Under the pieces are notes generated by a model. That model saw nothing but the letters and a program-made list of their open reading frames with translations, was not told the DNA's origin and did no database searches. DNA of 64,000 bases from Dasypus novemcinctus (taxonomy: Eukaryota; Chordata; Mammalia; Cingulata; Dasypodidae), in contig NC_080682.1 in NCBI RefSeq assembly GCF_030445035.2, positions 34,888,770 through 34,952,769 of the forward strand. The letters run 5' to 3'. Shown in pieces: positions 48,895-61,074 of this stretch (position 1 is the stretch's first letter; each line of letters opens with the position of its first letter). The translations under genes and the position numbers were made by a program.

Positions 48895-51800
48895 ACCCTC
48901 CTCACCCCATTCCTCCCCCCATAACAACAACCTCCTCCATCATCATGAGATATTCATTGCACTTGGAGAATACATCTCTGAGCACCACTGCACCTCATAG
49001 TCAATGGTTCACAGCATAGCCCACACTGTCCCTCAGTCCACCCAGTGGGCCATGGGAGGGCATACAATGTCTGGTAACTGTCCCTGCAGCACCAGGACAA
49101 CTCCAACCCCTGAAAATGCCCCCACATCATATCTCTTCATCCCACTCCCTACCCCCAGCAGCCACCATGGCCACTTTCTCCACACCAATGCCACATTTTC
49201 TTTTATTACTAATCACAATAGTTCCTGAATAGAATATCAGTAAGTCCACTCTAATCCATACTCTATTCCTCCATGCTGTGGACCTTAGGATGGTTGTGTC
49301 CACTCCACATCTAAATCAAGAGGGGGCTTAGATTCCACATGGATGCTGGATGCAATTCTCCTGCTTTCAGTTGTAGGCACTCTTGGCTCCCTGGTGTGGT
49401 GGTTGACTTTCTTCACCTCCATGTTAGCTGAATGGGCTAAGTTCAATAAACCAGTGTGTAGGAGTTGCAAGTCTGCTGAGGCTCAGGATCTGACTATCAC
49501 ATGGTCAGTCCAGAGATTCAGGTCCCCTGCACATACACTAAACCCCAGCACCAACTATAGATCCATTAAAAATAACAGGAGAGGCTTGTGGATAAAGATC
49601 ACACCTGAGTTCAGCTCCATCACACTGAAACACAAACTCCATAGTAGGGCCAATTGACATGGCACTGAACTCCATCTGCCATGACCATAGAACCTGTGGG
49701 TCTCCATAGTCCTCAGAAGAACCAAGACCTGGGGTTGTATCTACTTTATCTGTCTCTGGGACTCTGCTCAGGTGTGCATAAGGACAATCCCTCTGATAAC
49801 CTCTTGGCTCTTTTTGGAGACTCAGCCATATAAACTTAATTGTCCTTTCCATTTCCCCCTTTTATTCAGGTCAAAAGCATTTTTAACTCCTGGTATTATA
49901 TGTAGACTGAGATATTCTGCTGGTCCGAGTTGACCCTTTTATTCAAGGTCATTTTCTAGTTACATCATCAACTGCTACTTCATAGTAATCCCTTGGCACC
50001 AAGGAGGCTCATCCCTGGAATTCATGTCCCACACTGGGGGGATGGCATCACATTTAAATTCTGAGTGTGGTTTTATCTTTACATCTTTTTATGTAGTGTA
50101 TTACATTGATTTTCTTATGTTGAACCATCCTGACATAACAGTGATGAAAGCCACCTGGGCATGGTGTATAATTTGTTTGATATATTGTTGAACACAATTA
50201 GCAAGTATCTTGTTGTGGAATTTGGCATCTAGTTTCATTAGATGGATTTGTCTATAGTTTTCCTTTCTTGGGGTGTCGTTGTTTGTCTTTGGTATTAGGG
50301 TGGGTGATGTTGGCATCATAGAATGTTAAGCAGTGTCCCTCCACTTCTATTTCTTGAAGAATTTAAGCAGGATTGTTGTTAGTTCTTTCTGGAATGTTTG
50401 GTAGATTTCACCTGTGAAAACTTCTGGTCCTTGGCTCTTCTAATTTTTGAGGTTTTTGAAGACTATTTCTATCTTGTTATTGGTCTGCTGCATTCATCAA
50501 TTTCTTCTTTCATCAATGTAGGTTTCTAGAAATTGGTCCATTTCTTCTAAATTATCAATGTTGTTGGCATATAATTTTTCAAAGTATCTTTTATGATATT
50601 CTCTATTTTGGCTCTTTCTTTTTTTATGTAGGCATTTATGGCTATGACTTTCCCTCTCACTACAGCTTTTGCTGCAGTCCATAGGTTTTCATATGATGTA
50701 TTCTCATTTTTTTTTGTTCCCAGATACTTACTGAGTCCTTTGAGATTTCCTCCTTGACCCACTGTTTGTCTAATAGTGTGTTGTTTAACTTCCATATACT
50801 TGTGCCTAATCTGGTTCTCTTCCCCTTACTGATTTCCTGTGGTAAGAGAAATTTATATAATTCCAGTCTTTCTGAATTCATTGGGAGTTTTTCTGTGGTC
50901 TAGCATGTGGTCTATCTTGGGGAATAATCTATGTGCCCTTGAGAAAAAAGTATATCCCGCTGTTTTTGTTGTAATGTTGTGTATATGTCTATTAGACCTG
51001 GATCCTCTAATGTATTATTCAAAGTCTTTATTTCTTTATTGATTCCCTATTGAGATGTTCTGTCTAATCATGATAATGGTGTATTAAAGTTGCGCACTGT
51101 AATTGTAGAGGCATCTCTTTCTCCACTTAGTTTTTCCAGTGTTTGCTTCATGTATTTTGAGGCACACTGGTTAGGTGCAGAAATGTTTATGATTATTCTT
51201 TCTTCTTGATAGATAATCCCTTTGATTAATATATTGTGTCCTTCTTTGTCTATTGCAATAGTTTTGCATTTAAATTCTTTTTTGTCCAATATTAGTATAG
51301 CTTGTCCCCACCGTCTTTTGGTTATTGTTTGCTTGTAAAATCGTTTTCCAACTATTCACTTTCAGCCTCCTTGCATCCCTGGGCTTTAGGTGGGTTTCAT
51401 GTAGACAGCATATAGATAGGTCATATTTCCTTATCCATTCTGCCAATCTATTTCTCTTGACTGGTATCACTTTAAACCATTAACATGCAATGTCATTACT
51501 GTCAAGGAATTTCTATTAGCCATATTTTCTTTCTTTTTTCTTCTATTTTAAACTTTTAATTTCAAAATACTTTCAAACACAGGACAGTTACTTTTAAAAT
51601 TATATAACCCCAATCCAACATTCCCTTCCATACACAGATCCAACAATTTAAACATTTTGCCACATTTGCCATTTCCTTCCTTCCTCCTTCACTCCACCCT
51701 CCCCCTTTCTTTCTACCTGTCTAACCATCCATCCATAATCTATCATCCATCCATCCATCATCTATCTATCCATCCACCCATCCCCTATCTATTCATCCAT

Positions 51801-53230
51801 CTACCCATCCATCATCAGTCCATCATCTATCCATTATCTATCTACCCATCTGTCCATTATCTATCTATCCATCCATCCACCCATTTTCTGAACACTTGAG
51901 TGTAGGATATTTACATCATTTACACATCATGGATGCATCATCCCCTTTGAACAGCCAGGACATTTCATGATGACAAGGACATTCACTTATGCAACCACTT
52001 CAAGTGCAGCTTTCAAGTTCAAGAAGTTTAACATTGAGTAAAGCTAACAGCCTATATTTCAGTTTTCTCTTTTGTCCCAATAATACCTTTTGAGGCTTTT
52101 CTCCTCCTTTGCTAGATTTTCTATATTCCTTACAGGATCAGATATTGCATTTAATTCTTTGTCTCTTTCGCTGCTCCTTTTTTTTTTAATGTGGCAACAC
52201 ATATTTAATAAACTTTCCATCTCAGCCCCTCCCAAGTGCAACATTCACTGGAATTCATCCCATTCACAATACAGTGATGTCCTCAGCACTATCTCTTAAT
52301 AAAATGTTCCCATCTCTACAAACAGAAACCCTACATGCCTTATGTACTAGCCCCCATCACCCTAGCACTTAAACATGTCATCCCACTGCCTTCTTGTCTC
52401 CATCATTTCTGATGAGAAATTGGCACTAAATCTGAACATGGCTGTCTTGTACATAACATACCGTTTCTCTCATGGCTCTCAAATTCTCTCTTTATCTTTG
52501 GTGCTCACCATTTTGATTTTAATATGCTGCAGGGTGGGTCTGTTTGACTTACTGTGTTTGGAGTCTCACTGAGCACCTTGGACGTGTATATTCATGACCA
52601 TCATTAAACTTGGGCAGTTTCCAGTCATTATGTCTTGTATATTCTCTCAGTCCCTTTCTTTTTCTTCCCCTCCTGGCACTCCCACAGTGATTGATTGTGC
52701 CCCACAGCTTCTTCAGACTCTTTCCACTTCTTTTCATTCTTTCTTCCCTCTGCTCCTCACTGGATGATTTCAATTACCTTATCTTCAGGTTCTCTGACTC
52801 CTCTGCCAGCCAAAATTTGTTGTTGAACCCTATTATTGTTGTCTTTAGCTCTGGTTTCTAGTCATAATTCATAATTTCCATTGATATTTTCTCTGTGTTC
52901 ATCAATCAATTTCCTGATCTCTTTTAGTTTTTTGAACATATTTAGGACAATTTATAAAGTCTTTTTTTAAAGTTTGTCCCAGGTTTGGTCCTCCTCATGG
53001 ATAGTTTCTAATGTTTCATTTATTTTTTTATTCTTTACTCATGTTTTAATCTTCTCCTTTGTCTGGCCATTACTTCCTGTTTCTTTGCATGTTTTGTAAC
53101 CTTTTGTAGACTCTTGAACATTTTCATATTTAAAGGTGTCATCACTGGAATTTAGATTCTGAAGTGTCTTTTCCTTAAGTTTATGTTCGCTTTTACTAAG
53201 ACAGAGCTTTCCTTGAAGGCAAGCAGCTGA
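48895..53230 (-). mobile_element. Antisense L1 with internal deletion (3' UTR, ORF2 N-half, ORF1)
   Basis: Reading up the minus strand from 48895: full 3' UTR to about 50085; then ORF2 reverse transcriptase start (50319-50101: [23 protein letters not shown], ending WFNIRKS); linker (50881-50497: KAVVRGKVIAINAYIKKE); endonuclease (51470-51068: CLHETHLK and NISAPNQ). A degraded ORF1 region lies at about 52350-53000. Reverse transcriptase beyond WFNIRKS, plus the ORF2 C-terminus, is absent, and the 3' UTR abuts that point directly. A repeat with (ATCC)n (51540-52180) lies between ORF2 and ORF1. Many stops; inactive. Confidence 0.8.
51725..51884. repeat. Imperfect (ATCC/ATCT)n tetranucleotide array
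   Basis: About 160 bp of mixed ATCC, ATCT and ACCC units. Embedded in an interspersed-repeat-like segment. Confidence 0.9.
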
Positions 53231-53241
53231 AACACATGCAA

Positions 53242-53269
53242 GCACACACATACACACACACACACACAC
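53242..53269. repeat. (CA)n microsatellite
   Basis: GCACACACATACACACACAC followed by more CA units; about 28 bp. Confidence 0.9.
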
Positions 53270-53487
53270 GGAAAAAAAGCAAACAGTTTGCCTTATCTTT
53301 CAAATTTCACTGTGTCACTCTCTTCAGGACTTATTCATATGTTGAGCTCAGAGAAACACTCAGGCCTGAGGTCTGGCCTCCCTGGCCTCTCTGCACAGGC
53401 CTTGTCTCGGGCAAGTGTGGGGGCTCTAAGAATTCCCCCACTTACAGGTACAAATGTCCCCTCTTCCCTGGGAGACAGTCACCTCCT

Positions 53488-53960
53488 TGATGTGGGTGGG
53501 AGGCTCTTTGTCTCTTAAGAGATAACCTAAACTATCTGTGACTTGTGGGTGTGGGATGATAAGAGGCTGCAGTCCTGCCCTTGGTGACCATGGCAAGGAC
53601 TCCAGTCCCAGAAAACAGTTTAACAATGCAGGGTCTATAAACTTTAAGTATTCAAGGGAAATGCAAACAAAACATGCTAAAAGCTTATCTAGAATGTGTG
53701 AAGTCCATGCTAAAAGCTTACCTAAGATGTGGAAGATATATATGCTAATTCAAGCCTATTGAGAACTGAAACAAAAGGATCATTTAACCTTTACTCTCAG
53801 TATAAAAGAAACTCAAAAGTCTTGTTCAGGGCTCAGGTTTGCAACAGGAAGCGCCTGAGTCAGGCCAGCCGCCAATAAACCATTTTTCCTTCTCAAAATC
53901 ATTCCTGAGTCCTGGACACTCTATACGCAAATAATTGAACCTCTCTCAAATTCTACAACA
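53488..53960 (+). mobile_element. Solo LTR F (short subfamily)
   Basis: 473 bp, TGATGTGGGTGGGAGG to CTACAACA, flanked by TCCT at 53484-53487 and 53961-53964. Same subfamily as B and E. It sits in GC-richer DNA, which may be the 5' UTR of the antisense L1 at 48895-53230. Confidence 0.92.
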
Positions 53961-53989
53961 TCCTGGTCCAGGGCCTGCTCTGAACATCC

Positions 53990-56395
53990 CATAGCTAGCA
54001 GCCCCCTGCCCTGAGCAGTGCCTAGCCTGTAGGGGCTAGGGTGAGCCACTTTCTACAAGCCAGGCCCTGTTCCAGACAGCACAACCCTGGCACAAGGGTT
54101 TCTCTGCATCCCTAAGAACTGGGACCAGGGATCTTTGGGAATCCCTGGATAGCTGGAGAAGATGAGGACTTTCTAGCAAAATATGTTTCCAATGCTGACC
54201 CAACAGGGGAAAAAATCAGGGAAATCTGCACAGAAGAAAATGAAAAGACGACTCAAGTTCGTGGTTGGCACAGCTTTGAGGACAGTAGTTTTACTCCTGA
54301 GTCATCGCTTACCATAGAGCAGTAACTTTTGCTTCCTCAGACACTTGGGAGCAGCAAGAGCAGACCTGAGAGGGCAACACAGGAACCACATAAAGGCAGG
54401 AAGCACCTGACTCCTGGAGGAAGTCCTCTATTGGATGGGCAGGTGGATGGGGAGATGGTGGAGAGAGGGATGGTGGGTGAAGGGAGGGAGGGTGAGTGGA
54501 TGCTTAACTAAAACACTGGGCTGTAAGGCCAGGGTAGGAGAAGAAAACACAATGAAGGAGTAAGGAAGGTTCACTGGAAAGAGGGAAAGGAGGTCAGGCT
54601 GCCATCAGAATCTAGGGATTTAGGGGCTGGAAGAGAATGCCCTAACAATGGTAGTGCTGCAGGCCTGGCTTGGAGGCAAAGTTCAAAGGGCGGGGACATT
54701 TGAGACACAAGAAAGCTGAGCTTTAATTGCTGAAGTCTGTGGCTGCTGAAGGTGGAAAGCCCCGAGGGTGGGGGTGGGGATGGGGGGTTGGAGCAAGAGC
54801 AGGCGCCAAAAGAAGCTGAGGTTTTTAGGGGATGCACCAGAAAAATGGCCTCAAGGTGTCAGTGGAACAAGGAGAAGCCAACCATCCCCCTGGATCTGTG
54901 GAAGGATCAAGGCTGGTCTTGAAGGAACCATGCGCTCTTCTCCCTTGCTAGCTCTCCAACTTCCGGCCGCGACTGGACTTTCCACACTCAATGCTTTGAG
55001 AAGTACTTGCCACTAGGAGGACCTTATTGATAAATTCCTTTTTCGAGGAGCAGCTTCTTGCTAGGACAAGGCCTCAAAGCAATGGCCCTTTCGCTGATCG
55101 TTAAGTGCAGTTAACTTTGATAAGGTCTGCCTCGCCTCGGGAAGCTGACAAAGCAGCCACGCAAATACTCAAAACAGACGTAAATGACAGTAGATCTTCT
55201 CCTGCTTAGATTTGTGCAAATACCTCCCTAGCTGGTCTCCTTGCAATCAAAGTGACTCCCGGGAACTCCCAGATTTGAAGTTGGTTCCACTCTGCCATCA
55301 CTAACACCTTTATTAAAGGTAGGAAACTGCGGATGCTGTTATATTTGAACCTCCTGTGACTCCGCACGCAGTTCAGCCCAGGGCTGAGAGATGAGACCAG
55401 AGGGTAAAGGGCTTCCTCCCCTGCCTTAGCCTTGCCAATGGGGCATTTCCCCAGATGCCCTAAAAGCTCACTCTCAAGTGCTCCCTTGGAAAGTTTCCTA
55501 GCTCTCTAGCTATACCAAGAAACTTCCACCAAAAGAAGGGCCACGACCTTGGCCTCTAAACAGACTCTGTGGACTGGACCCCCAGGCCTCCCCTTCCCGG
55601 GAAGGCAGAGGGCTTCAGCAATCGGCTGAGAGCCCAGAGCCGCGCAACTGCCAGCACCGCAGCTGCCAGCACCGTAAGGCAGTGGGTGAAATCCACCTTT
55701 TGCTATGCTAGCAGGTCATGGCTGTGTCCCCAGGCAAGACCTAGGCTGGCCTTAGAGGCCCCGACAGGGACACTTGCCTCAGACCAGAGCAGGCAGAGCA
55801 CAGCCGAGGCCCTGGCGCAGGTCTGGGCGCCTGTGTGTGGGTGGCCAGTGAACGTCCATCATGACCTGCAGCAGAAGTCCCGACTCCTCCACCGTGCTCC
55901 CCTCACGTAAGTAACACCCTGGTCACCGGGTTGTCTTGTTCTTTTAAAGCATCTTGGAATTGAATCCCTTGCTTTCTTAGAAAACCAGAAGACTTCGGGT
56001 CCCCAAGCCCCGAGTGGCCTGAAGCCGGCAGCTCACAGCCTGTGGCGTCAGAAGACACTGCTGCCTTTATCTTGGAGGCACGGCAGCCAGAGGCAGCTGG
56101 GACACGCCACTGCGCAAAGGCTGCTCCTTTCTCACAGCCGCTGCCAAAGGAGCTGTCCTCCAACCTCAGCTGCAGTCAGCTCTGTGCCGAGTCTGTTCCC
56201 CATCTCCATGAGCTGCTCCTGCTCCTGCTCCTGACGGATCCTCCGTACAGCTTCCTTCATTTTCCTTTGCAGCTGGTGCACACAGAAGTCCTGAGGAAGC
56301 AGACGGAGGAATCCCCCTGGACCTCAGGGTCTCCAGGGAGCCACTCTGGGGCTTCAATCCCAGCAGCCTGGACACATCTGGACAGCTGCTAGGCA
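53990..56395. other. GC-rich, repeat-poor island (about 2.4 kb)
   Basis: Clearly richer in G+C and CpG than the rest of the window (for example TTCCGGCCGCGACTGG near 54961 and GAGCCGCGCAACTGCC near 55637), with no L1, LTR or SINE that I recognise from about 54300. The first 300 bp may still be L1 5' UTR. Short frames occur on both strands, none a convincing complete gene. An exon-like segment lies on the minus strand at 56165-56290, and a consensus GTAAGT stands at 55906-55911 on the plus strand. It ends sharply at L1 ORF1 sequence near 56400. It may be a duplicated or transposed piece of a gene-rich region. Confidence 0.6.
56165..56290 (-). pseudogene. Exon-like coiled-coil segment of an unidentified gene
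   Basis: On the minus strand a pyrimidine-rich tract ending TTCCTCAG (3' splice-site-like, AG at 56292-56291) leads into 126 bp, exactly 42 open codons. A GT follows at 56164-56163, a weak donor. The translation is hydrophilic and helical: HQLQRKMKEAVRRIR, a QEQEQEQ run, then MEMGNRLGTELTAAE. Beyond it the same frame soon meets a stop. The wording reminds me of coiled-coil centrosomal proteins such as CCDC57, but I cannot establish the identity. No flanking exons are recognised, so it is more likely a gene fragment than a working gene. Confidence 0.4.
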
Positions 56396-56399
56396 AGTT

Positions 56400-57470
56400 T
56401 GTCCATATTTTCTTTAGGTTTATGTATGGTACATGCTGTTTTTATTTCTCTTTTTATCTTTTTAATTGTTCTTTCACTCTCCTCCAACTCTGTCTCCTGT
56501 TTTTGTTTTTGTTTTCCTTTTGACCTGCACAGCTCCCTTTAGTATTTCTTGAAATGCAGGTTTATTATTGACATACTCTCTTAATTTCTGTTAACTGTGA
56601 GTATTTTGAACTCTCCCTCATTTTTGAATGCCAGCTTTGCTGGATGGAGAATTCTTAGTTGGAAGTTTTTCTTTTAGCACCTTAACTATGGCATACCATT
56701 GCCTTCTTGCCTCCATGTTTTCAGATGAGAAATCAGCACCTAATCTTACTGAACTTCCCTTGTATGTATGGTTCTCTTTTTTCTTGCTGCTTTTAGTATT
56801 CTCTCTTTGTTCTGAGCATTGGACAATTTGACAAGTATATGTCTTAGAGTAGGTCTGTTAGGATTTATACTGTTGGGGTGCACTGCACTTCCTGGAGATA
56901 TGTCGATCTCCCTCAATAGCTTGGGAAGGTTTTAGTCATCATTTCCTCCAATACTCCTTCTGTCCCCTTTCCCTTCTCTTCTCCCTCTGGGATGCCTGTA
57001 ATGCATAAGTTTATGCATCCCTAAGCCCTGCTGGATTTTTTTTTCTAACTTTTTATTTATCTCTTCTATTATCTGTTTGATTTCAGATGTACTGTCTTCC
57101 TCATCGTTAATTCTGTGCTCTCTCTGTTGAAATCTGCTGTTCTGTGCTTCCAGTGTATTTTTGATTTCTTGGATTGTGCCATTCATCACCATTTTATCCA
57201 TTATATTTTTATCTATGTGTATGATTGCTTCAGTATGGTCTCTCAGTGTCTTCTTAATGTCCTTAATTTCTTCCTTCACTTCATTAAGTTGACTCATGAT
57301 ATTTGTTTGGACAGATCTGATTAGTTGTTCCATATTCTGCATCTCCTCATTGCTTTTAGTTTGTTCATTGGATTGGACCATGCTTTCCTGTATCTTAGTA
57401 TGGCTTGTAAATTTTTGTTGGTGTTTAGGCATCTGTTTAATCCGATGGGTTTAATCAGTTGATTAGCTTC
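56400..57470 (-). pseudogene. L1 ORF1, antisense, frameshifted
   Basis: ORF1 encodes the RNA-binding trimeric chaperone of L1. An ATG at 57432 opens 166 codons of coiled coil (MEQLIRSV..NIMSQLNEVKEEIKDIKKTL..H; EAQNSRFQQREHRINDEED). After a frameshift near 56985 the RNA-recognition part continues in another frame (VLEEMMTKTFP, then RPTLRHILVKLSNAQNKERIL). The C-terminal domain follows (NFQLRILHPAKLAFKNEGE), ending near 56530. All ORF1 domains are thus present but broken by the shift and by stops. No ORF2 follows on this side; the element ends at the GC-rich island. Confidence 0.85.
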
Positions 57471-57479
57471 TCTTTCTAT

Positions 57480-59010
57480 TCTAGGGTTTCATTATGCTGT
57501 TGTTAAAACTTTGTTCTTCTTATTCCATTGTTCTGTTGTTGTCTATGTGTCCTTGACAAAATTAAAAACAAAGGAAAGGAAAGAACTTGGAAGAGTAAAA
57601 GAATAATTATAGTAATAATATTAAAAGGTAGGAGAGGAACCATATAAGACCTAGGAAATTGAAAAATTAACAGGGGTAAGAAATACAGAGGAATACGTTT
57701 GCAAAAGTGGAATAGAAACAATGAAACAAGAAACAAAATAGAGAAAAATATAGAGAATGGATTACAAGGCCAAAATGACATGAAGAATGAGAAAGAGAAA
57801 AGAAAAAGAAAAGAAGTAAAAAAAAAAAAGAAAACAGATGAAAGGAGAGAGAAATAAAAAACATGAAAAATTGAAGACCAAACAAATAGAGATGGAATAA
57901 AAGAAAAACAACTGAAAACAAAATATAAAGATGGAGACAAAAGAAATAGCTTAGGTAAAGAGTATGGTAAACAAAAAGAAAAAAAAAATCCGAAGAATCA
58001 GAGAAACTAAAGAAAGGGAAACACAACAAACAAGAAACAAGATATCAGCAACTCATTTTAAAAAAGGAGAGAAAAGGAAAAAGGATCAAAAAACAAAAAT
58101 AAACATAGGAGAACAAGCGTCTCTCCTCAACTCCTAAGGATTTTCTCAGGCTACTGGTGTGCATCAGTCACCCTTCAATCTACCCTCAACAGGTTTTGAA
58201 CTGGGTTTCAGTGAATAAAATAAGGAAAATGTTTAAAAAGAACCTTTTTTAAAAGTAGGAGATCCAAGAAAAACAAATACAAAGAGAATGTCTATATGCT
58301 CTCTGCCATACATTTTCAACTGGATACCTGATAATTTCATGGATCACCTTTCTAAGAAGAGACAGGATTCGAACCAGGGACCCCATGTATGCTAGGCAGA
58401 AATTCTTCTACTGAACTATCCTCTCACCTTATGCCAATTAACCTTTGGGAAGGCTAACTGCCCCCTTTCCCTCAGGCAGGTTAGTTTCCCAGAAGTCCAT
58501 CAGAATCCTACTGATCAGTCCCCTGTCTTTGCCCTCCCAGACCCACCTTCACACTCCATTCAGAGCTGGGAGCCCATGGCTCCACCTGTGTTATTTGCCC
58601 TGAGGGCCACTGATATGTGTCCCTTCTAGGCACAAGGGCATGACCTGTCATTTTCCTCTGGCTTCCTTATTTATCCAGTACCCTCCTAGATGAGTCATAG
58701 CACCTCCCAGTTCAATTTACTCCCAAAGGAGCTGGCAGGGAGAAAGATGCCCACTCTCCTCTCAGATATAATTTACAGAAGTTTTACCCCTGCTTAATAT
58801 CTTGGGGTTGGGGAAGGAGAGTCCTTCCTGGTGGCTAGGAGGTCTAACAATTCACAGCTCATTGTCCCGGCTTCTTCATCACTCAATCCCTCACTCTCCT
58901 GAGAGCCATAAAGCAGTGTCCCAGTCTGCTGTACCCCCAGGCAGGCTCCAGCTCCTTCTCCATTGTTCTAGTGAGAGCAGAGTCCTAACTGCATAACCCT
59001 GTTGGCCTAT
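57480..59010 (-). mobile_element. Probable L1 5' UTR, antisense, with an A/G-rich tract
   Basis: Lies directly upstream, in L1 sense, of the ORF1 at 57432. 57550-58110 is almost entirely A and G on the plus strand (a pyrimidine tract in the L1 sense). 58120-59000 is balanced to GC-rich and non-coding. A tRNA-like sequence lies at 58357-58428. I call it a 5' UTR from position only, since I know no matching consensus. Long frames on the minus strand here (57503-57940, 57667-58029) are low-complexity F/S-rich artefacts. Confidence 0.5.
58357..58428 (-). tRNA. tRNA-derived sequence (Gly/Ala-like), degenerate
   Basis: On the minus strand there is a B box GGTTCGAATCC (58375-58365) and an A-box-like TAGTTCAGTAGAAG (58418-58405) at proper spacing. 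TTCAGTAGAAGAATTTCTGCC closely follows a tRNA-Gly D arm to anticodon stem. The loop CCTAGCATA is more like tRNA-Ala(AGC). The putative acceptor stem (GAGAGGA against GTCTCTT) pairs only in part, and the T stem has mismatches. I read it as a tRNA pseudogene or SINE head, not a working tRNA. Confidence 0.55.
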
Positions 59011-59029
59011 GTTCCCTTCTTTTTTCATA

Positions 59030-61050
59030 GTCTCTTAATGTGCAAAAATCAAAAGCATTTCTATATATTACTGATGTGCAATCTGAGAAGGAAATTAGAA
59101 AAACAAGTCCATTCATAATAACAACTAAAGTAATTAAATATTGAGGAATAAACTGTGCCAAAGACATAAAGGACCTGTATTCATAAAACTCTAAAACATT
59201 GCTAAAAGAATTCAAAGAAGCCAAAAAATAAAATAAGAGAATAAAGTTGGAGGACTCTTACCTCAGGACTTTAAAGCATATTACTTAGCTACAGTGGTAA
59301 CAACAGCATGGTACTGGCATGAAGAAAGACAGACTGACCAATGGAACAGAATCTAGAATGCAGAAACTGACCTTCACATCTACAGTCAAATGATTTTTGG
59401 TATGGTTGTTAAGCCCACCCAGCTGGACCAGAACTGTCTATTCAACAAATGGTGCTGGGAGAACTGGATAGCCATATTCTAAAGAAAGAAAGAAGACCCT
59501 TATGCCACATCTTATACAAGAATTAACTTAAAATGGATCAAGGATCTAAATATAAAAGCAACAACCATAAAACTTCTAGAAGAAAATGGAGGAAAACGTC
59601 ATCAAGATCTTGTGGTAGGTAATAGTTTCTTAAACCTTAAGCCTAAAGCAATAGCAACAAAAGGAAAAATAGATAAATGGGACCTACTCAAAATTCCATA
59701 CCTTTGCACCGCAAAGCATATTGTCAAAAGGGTGAAAAGGCAGCCGACTTAATGGTAGAAAATATTTGGCAATCATATATCTGGTAAGGGTTTAATATCC
59801 ATGATATATAAGAAGATCATACAACTCAACAATAAAAAGACAAAGTATCCAATTTTAAAAAATGGGCAAAATACTTGAAAGGACAACTGCCCAAAGAAGA
59901 AATACAAATGGTGAAGAAAAATATGAAAAAATGTTCAACATCACTAGCAATTAGGGAAATGCAATTCAAAACTACAATGAAATATCATTTCACACCTATT
60001 AAACTAGCCACTATTAAAAAACCAGAAAATTGTAAATGTTGGAGATGAAGTGGAGGGATGGGAATGTTAACTCACTGTTGGTTGGAATGAAGAAAAGGTA
60101 CAGCCACTGTAGAAGATTCTGGCAATTCCTAAGAAAATTGAATATAGACTTTCTATGCGATCCAGCAATACCATTGCCAGATATATACCCAGAAGAACTA
60201 AGAGAAGTGACACCAGTAGATACCTGCACACTGATGTTCATAGCAGTATTATTCACAATAGCCAAAAGTTGGGAACAACCCAGTTGTTGATCAACTGATG
60301 AATAGATAAATTGTGTAGTATATACACAATGGAACATTACGCAGTGGTAAGGAGAAATGAAGTCATGAAACATGACAACATGGATGAACCTGCAGGACAT
60401 TACGTTGAGTGAAGCAAGCTGGACACAAAAGGACAAATACTGTATGACTGGCCTATTATGAACTAGATATATTATGTGGAATATAAATATATCATGTGAA
60501 ATATGAATATGGGTAGAATTGCATACATAAGACTGTTTTTCTTTGAAGATGAAAAATATAAAATAATACTACCAAAAAGACCAATATTATTCTTAATGAA
60601 GGAGACCAGACACAGAGTATTCCATACTGTATGATCCCATTTATATAAAATGTAAATATATATCAATTTATAATGATGTAATGAGATAAGTGGTTATGTA
60701 GGTCTGAGAAAGGAATGCTAATGGGGCTGGAGTCTTTCTTTTTGGAGTAATGAAATTGCTCTACATTTTTTTTATATGATGAATGTACAAAACTGATTTT
60801 ACTAAAAGTCTTTGGATAGAACAGCCATAAACAGCAACTATGTACAGTGAGGAAAGCATAAAGGGATTGAGAGGTGAGGAATTTTGTTCTTTGTTTAGTT
60901 TTTGTTTATCAATTTTGAAATAATGAAAACACTTTAATAATGTGTGAAGTGATGGACCCACAACTATGTTATTATACAAAATACCAGTGGTTGTACACTT
61001 TGAATGAATTGTATGCTTTATAAATATGTGTCAATAAATTTGATTTGTTA
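59030..61050 (+). mobile_element. L1 3' half, sense (ORF2 C-terminal region and 3' UTR)
   Basis: Starts at the conserved ORF2 stretch AATCAAAAGCATTTCTATAT and continues with AACAGCATGGTACTGGCATG, CAATGGAACAGAATCTAGAA, TTCAACAAATGGTGCTGGGA, TTAAAATGGATCAAGGATCT, GAAATGCAATTCAAAACTAC and ACAATAGCCAAAAGTTGGGA. It ends with AATAAATTTGATTTGTTAAA. 5'-truncated within ORF2 and full of stops. It is the sense counterpart of 46620-48537. Confidence 0.85.
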
Positions 61051-61074
61051 AAAAAAGTAGTAAGTTTGTTTAGT

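Noticed and set aside
51725-51884. CRISPR-like regularly spaced repeats
   Set aside because: This is a continuous tetranucleotide array without spacers, in a mammalian genome.
55569-55910. 113-codon plus-strand frame in the GC-rich island, ending at a GTAAGT donor
   Set aside because: It starts with GTG, has no recognised homology, and the better exon candidate nearby is on the other strand. The donor match alone is weak evidence.
57503-58029. Two minus-strand frames of 145 and 120 codons, F/S/L-rich
   Set aside because: They are translations of the long pyrimidine tract. There is no domain, and the composition is purely low-complexity.
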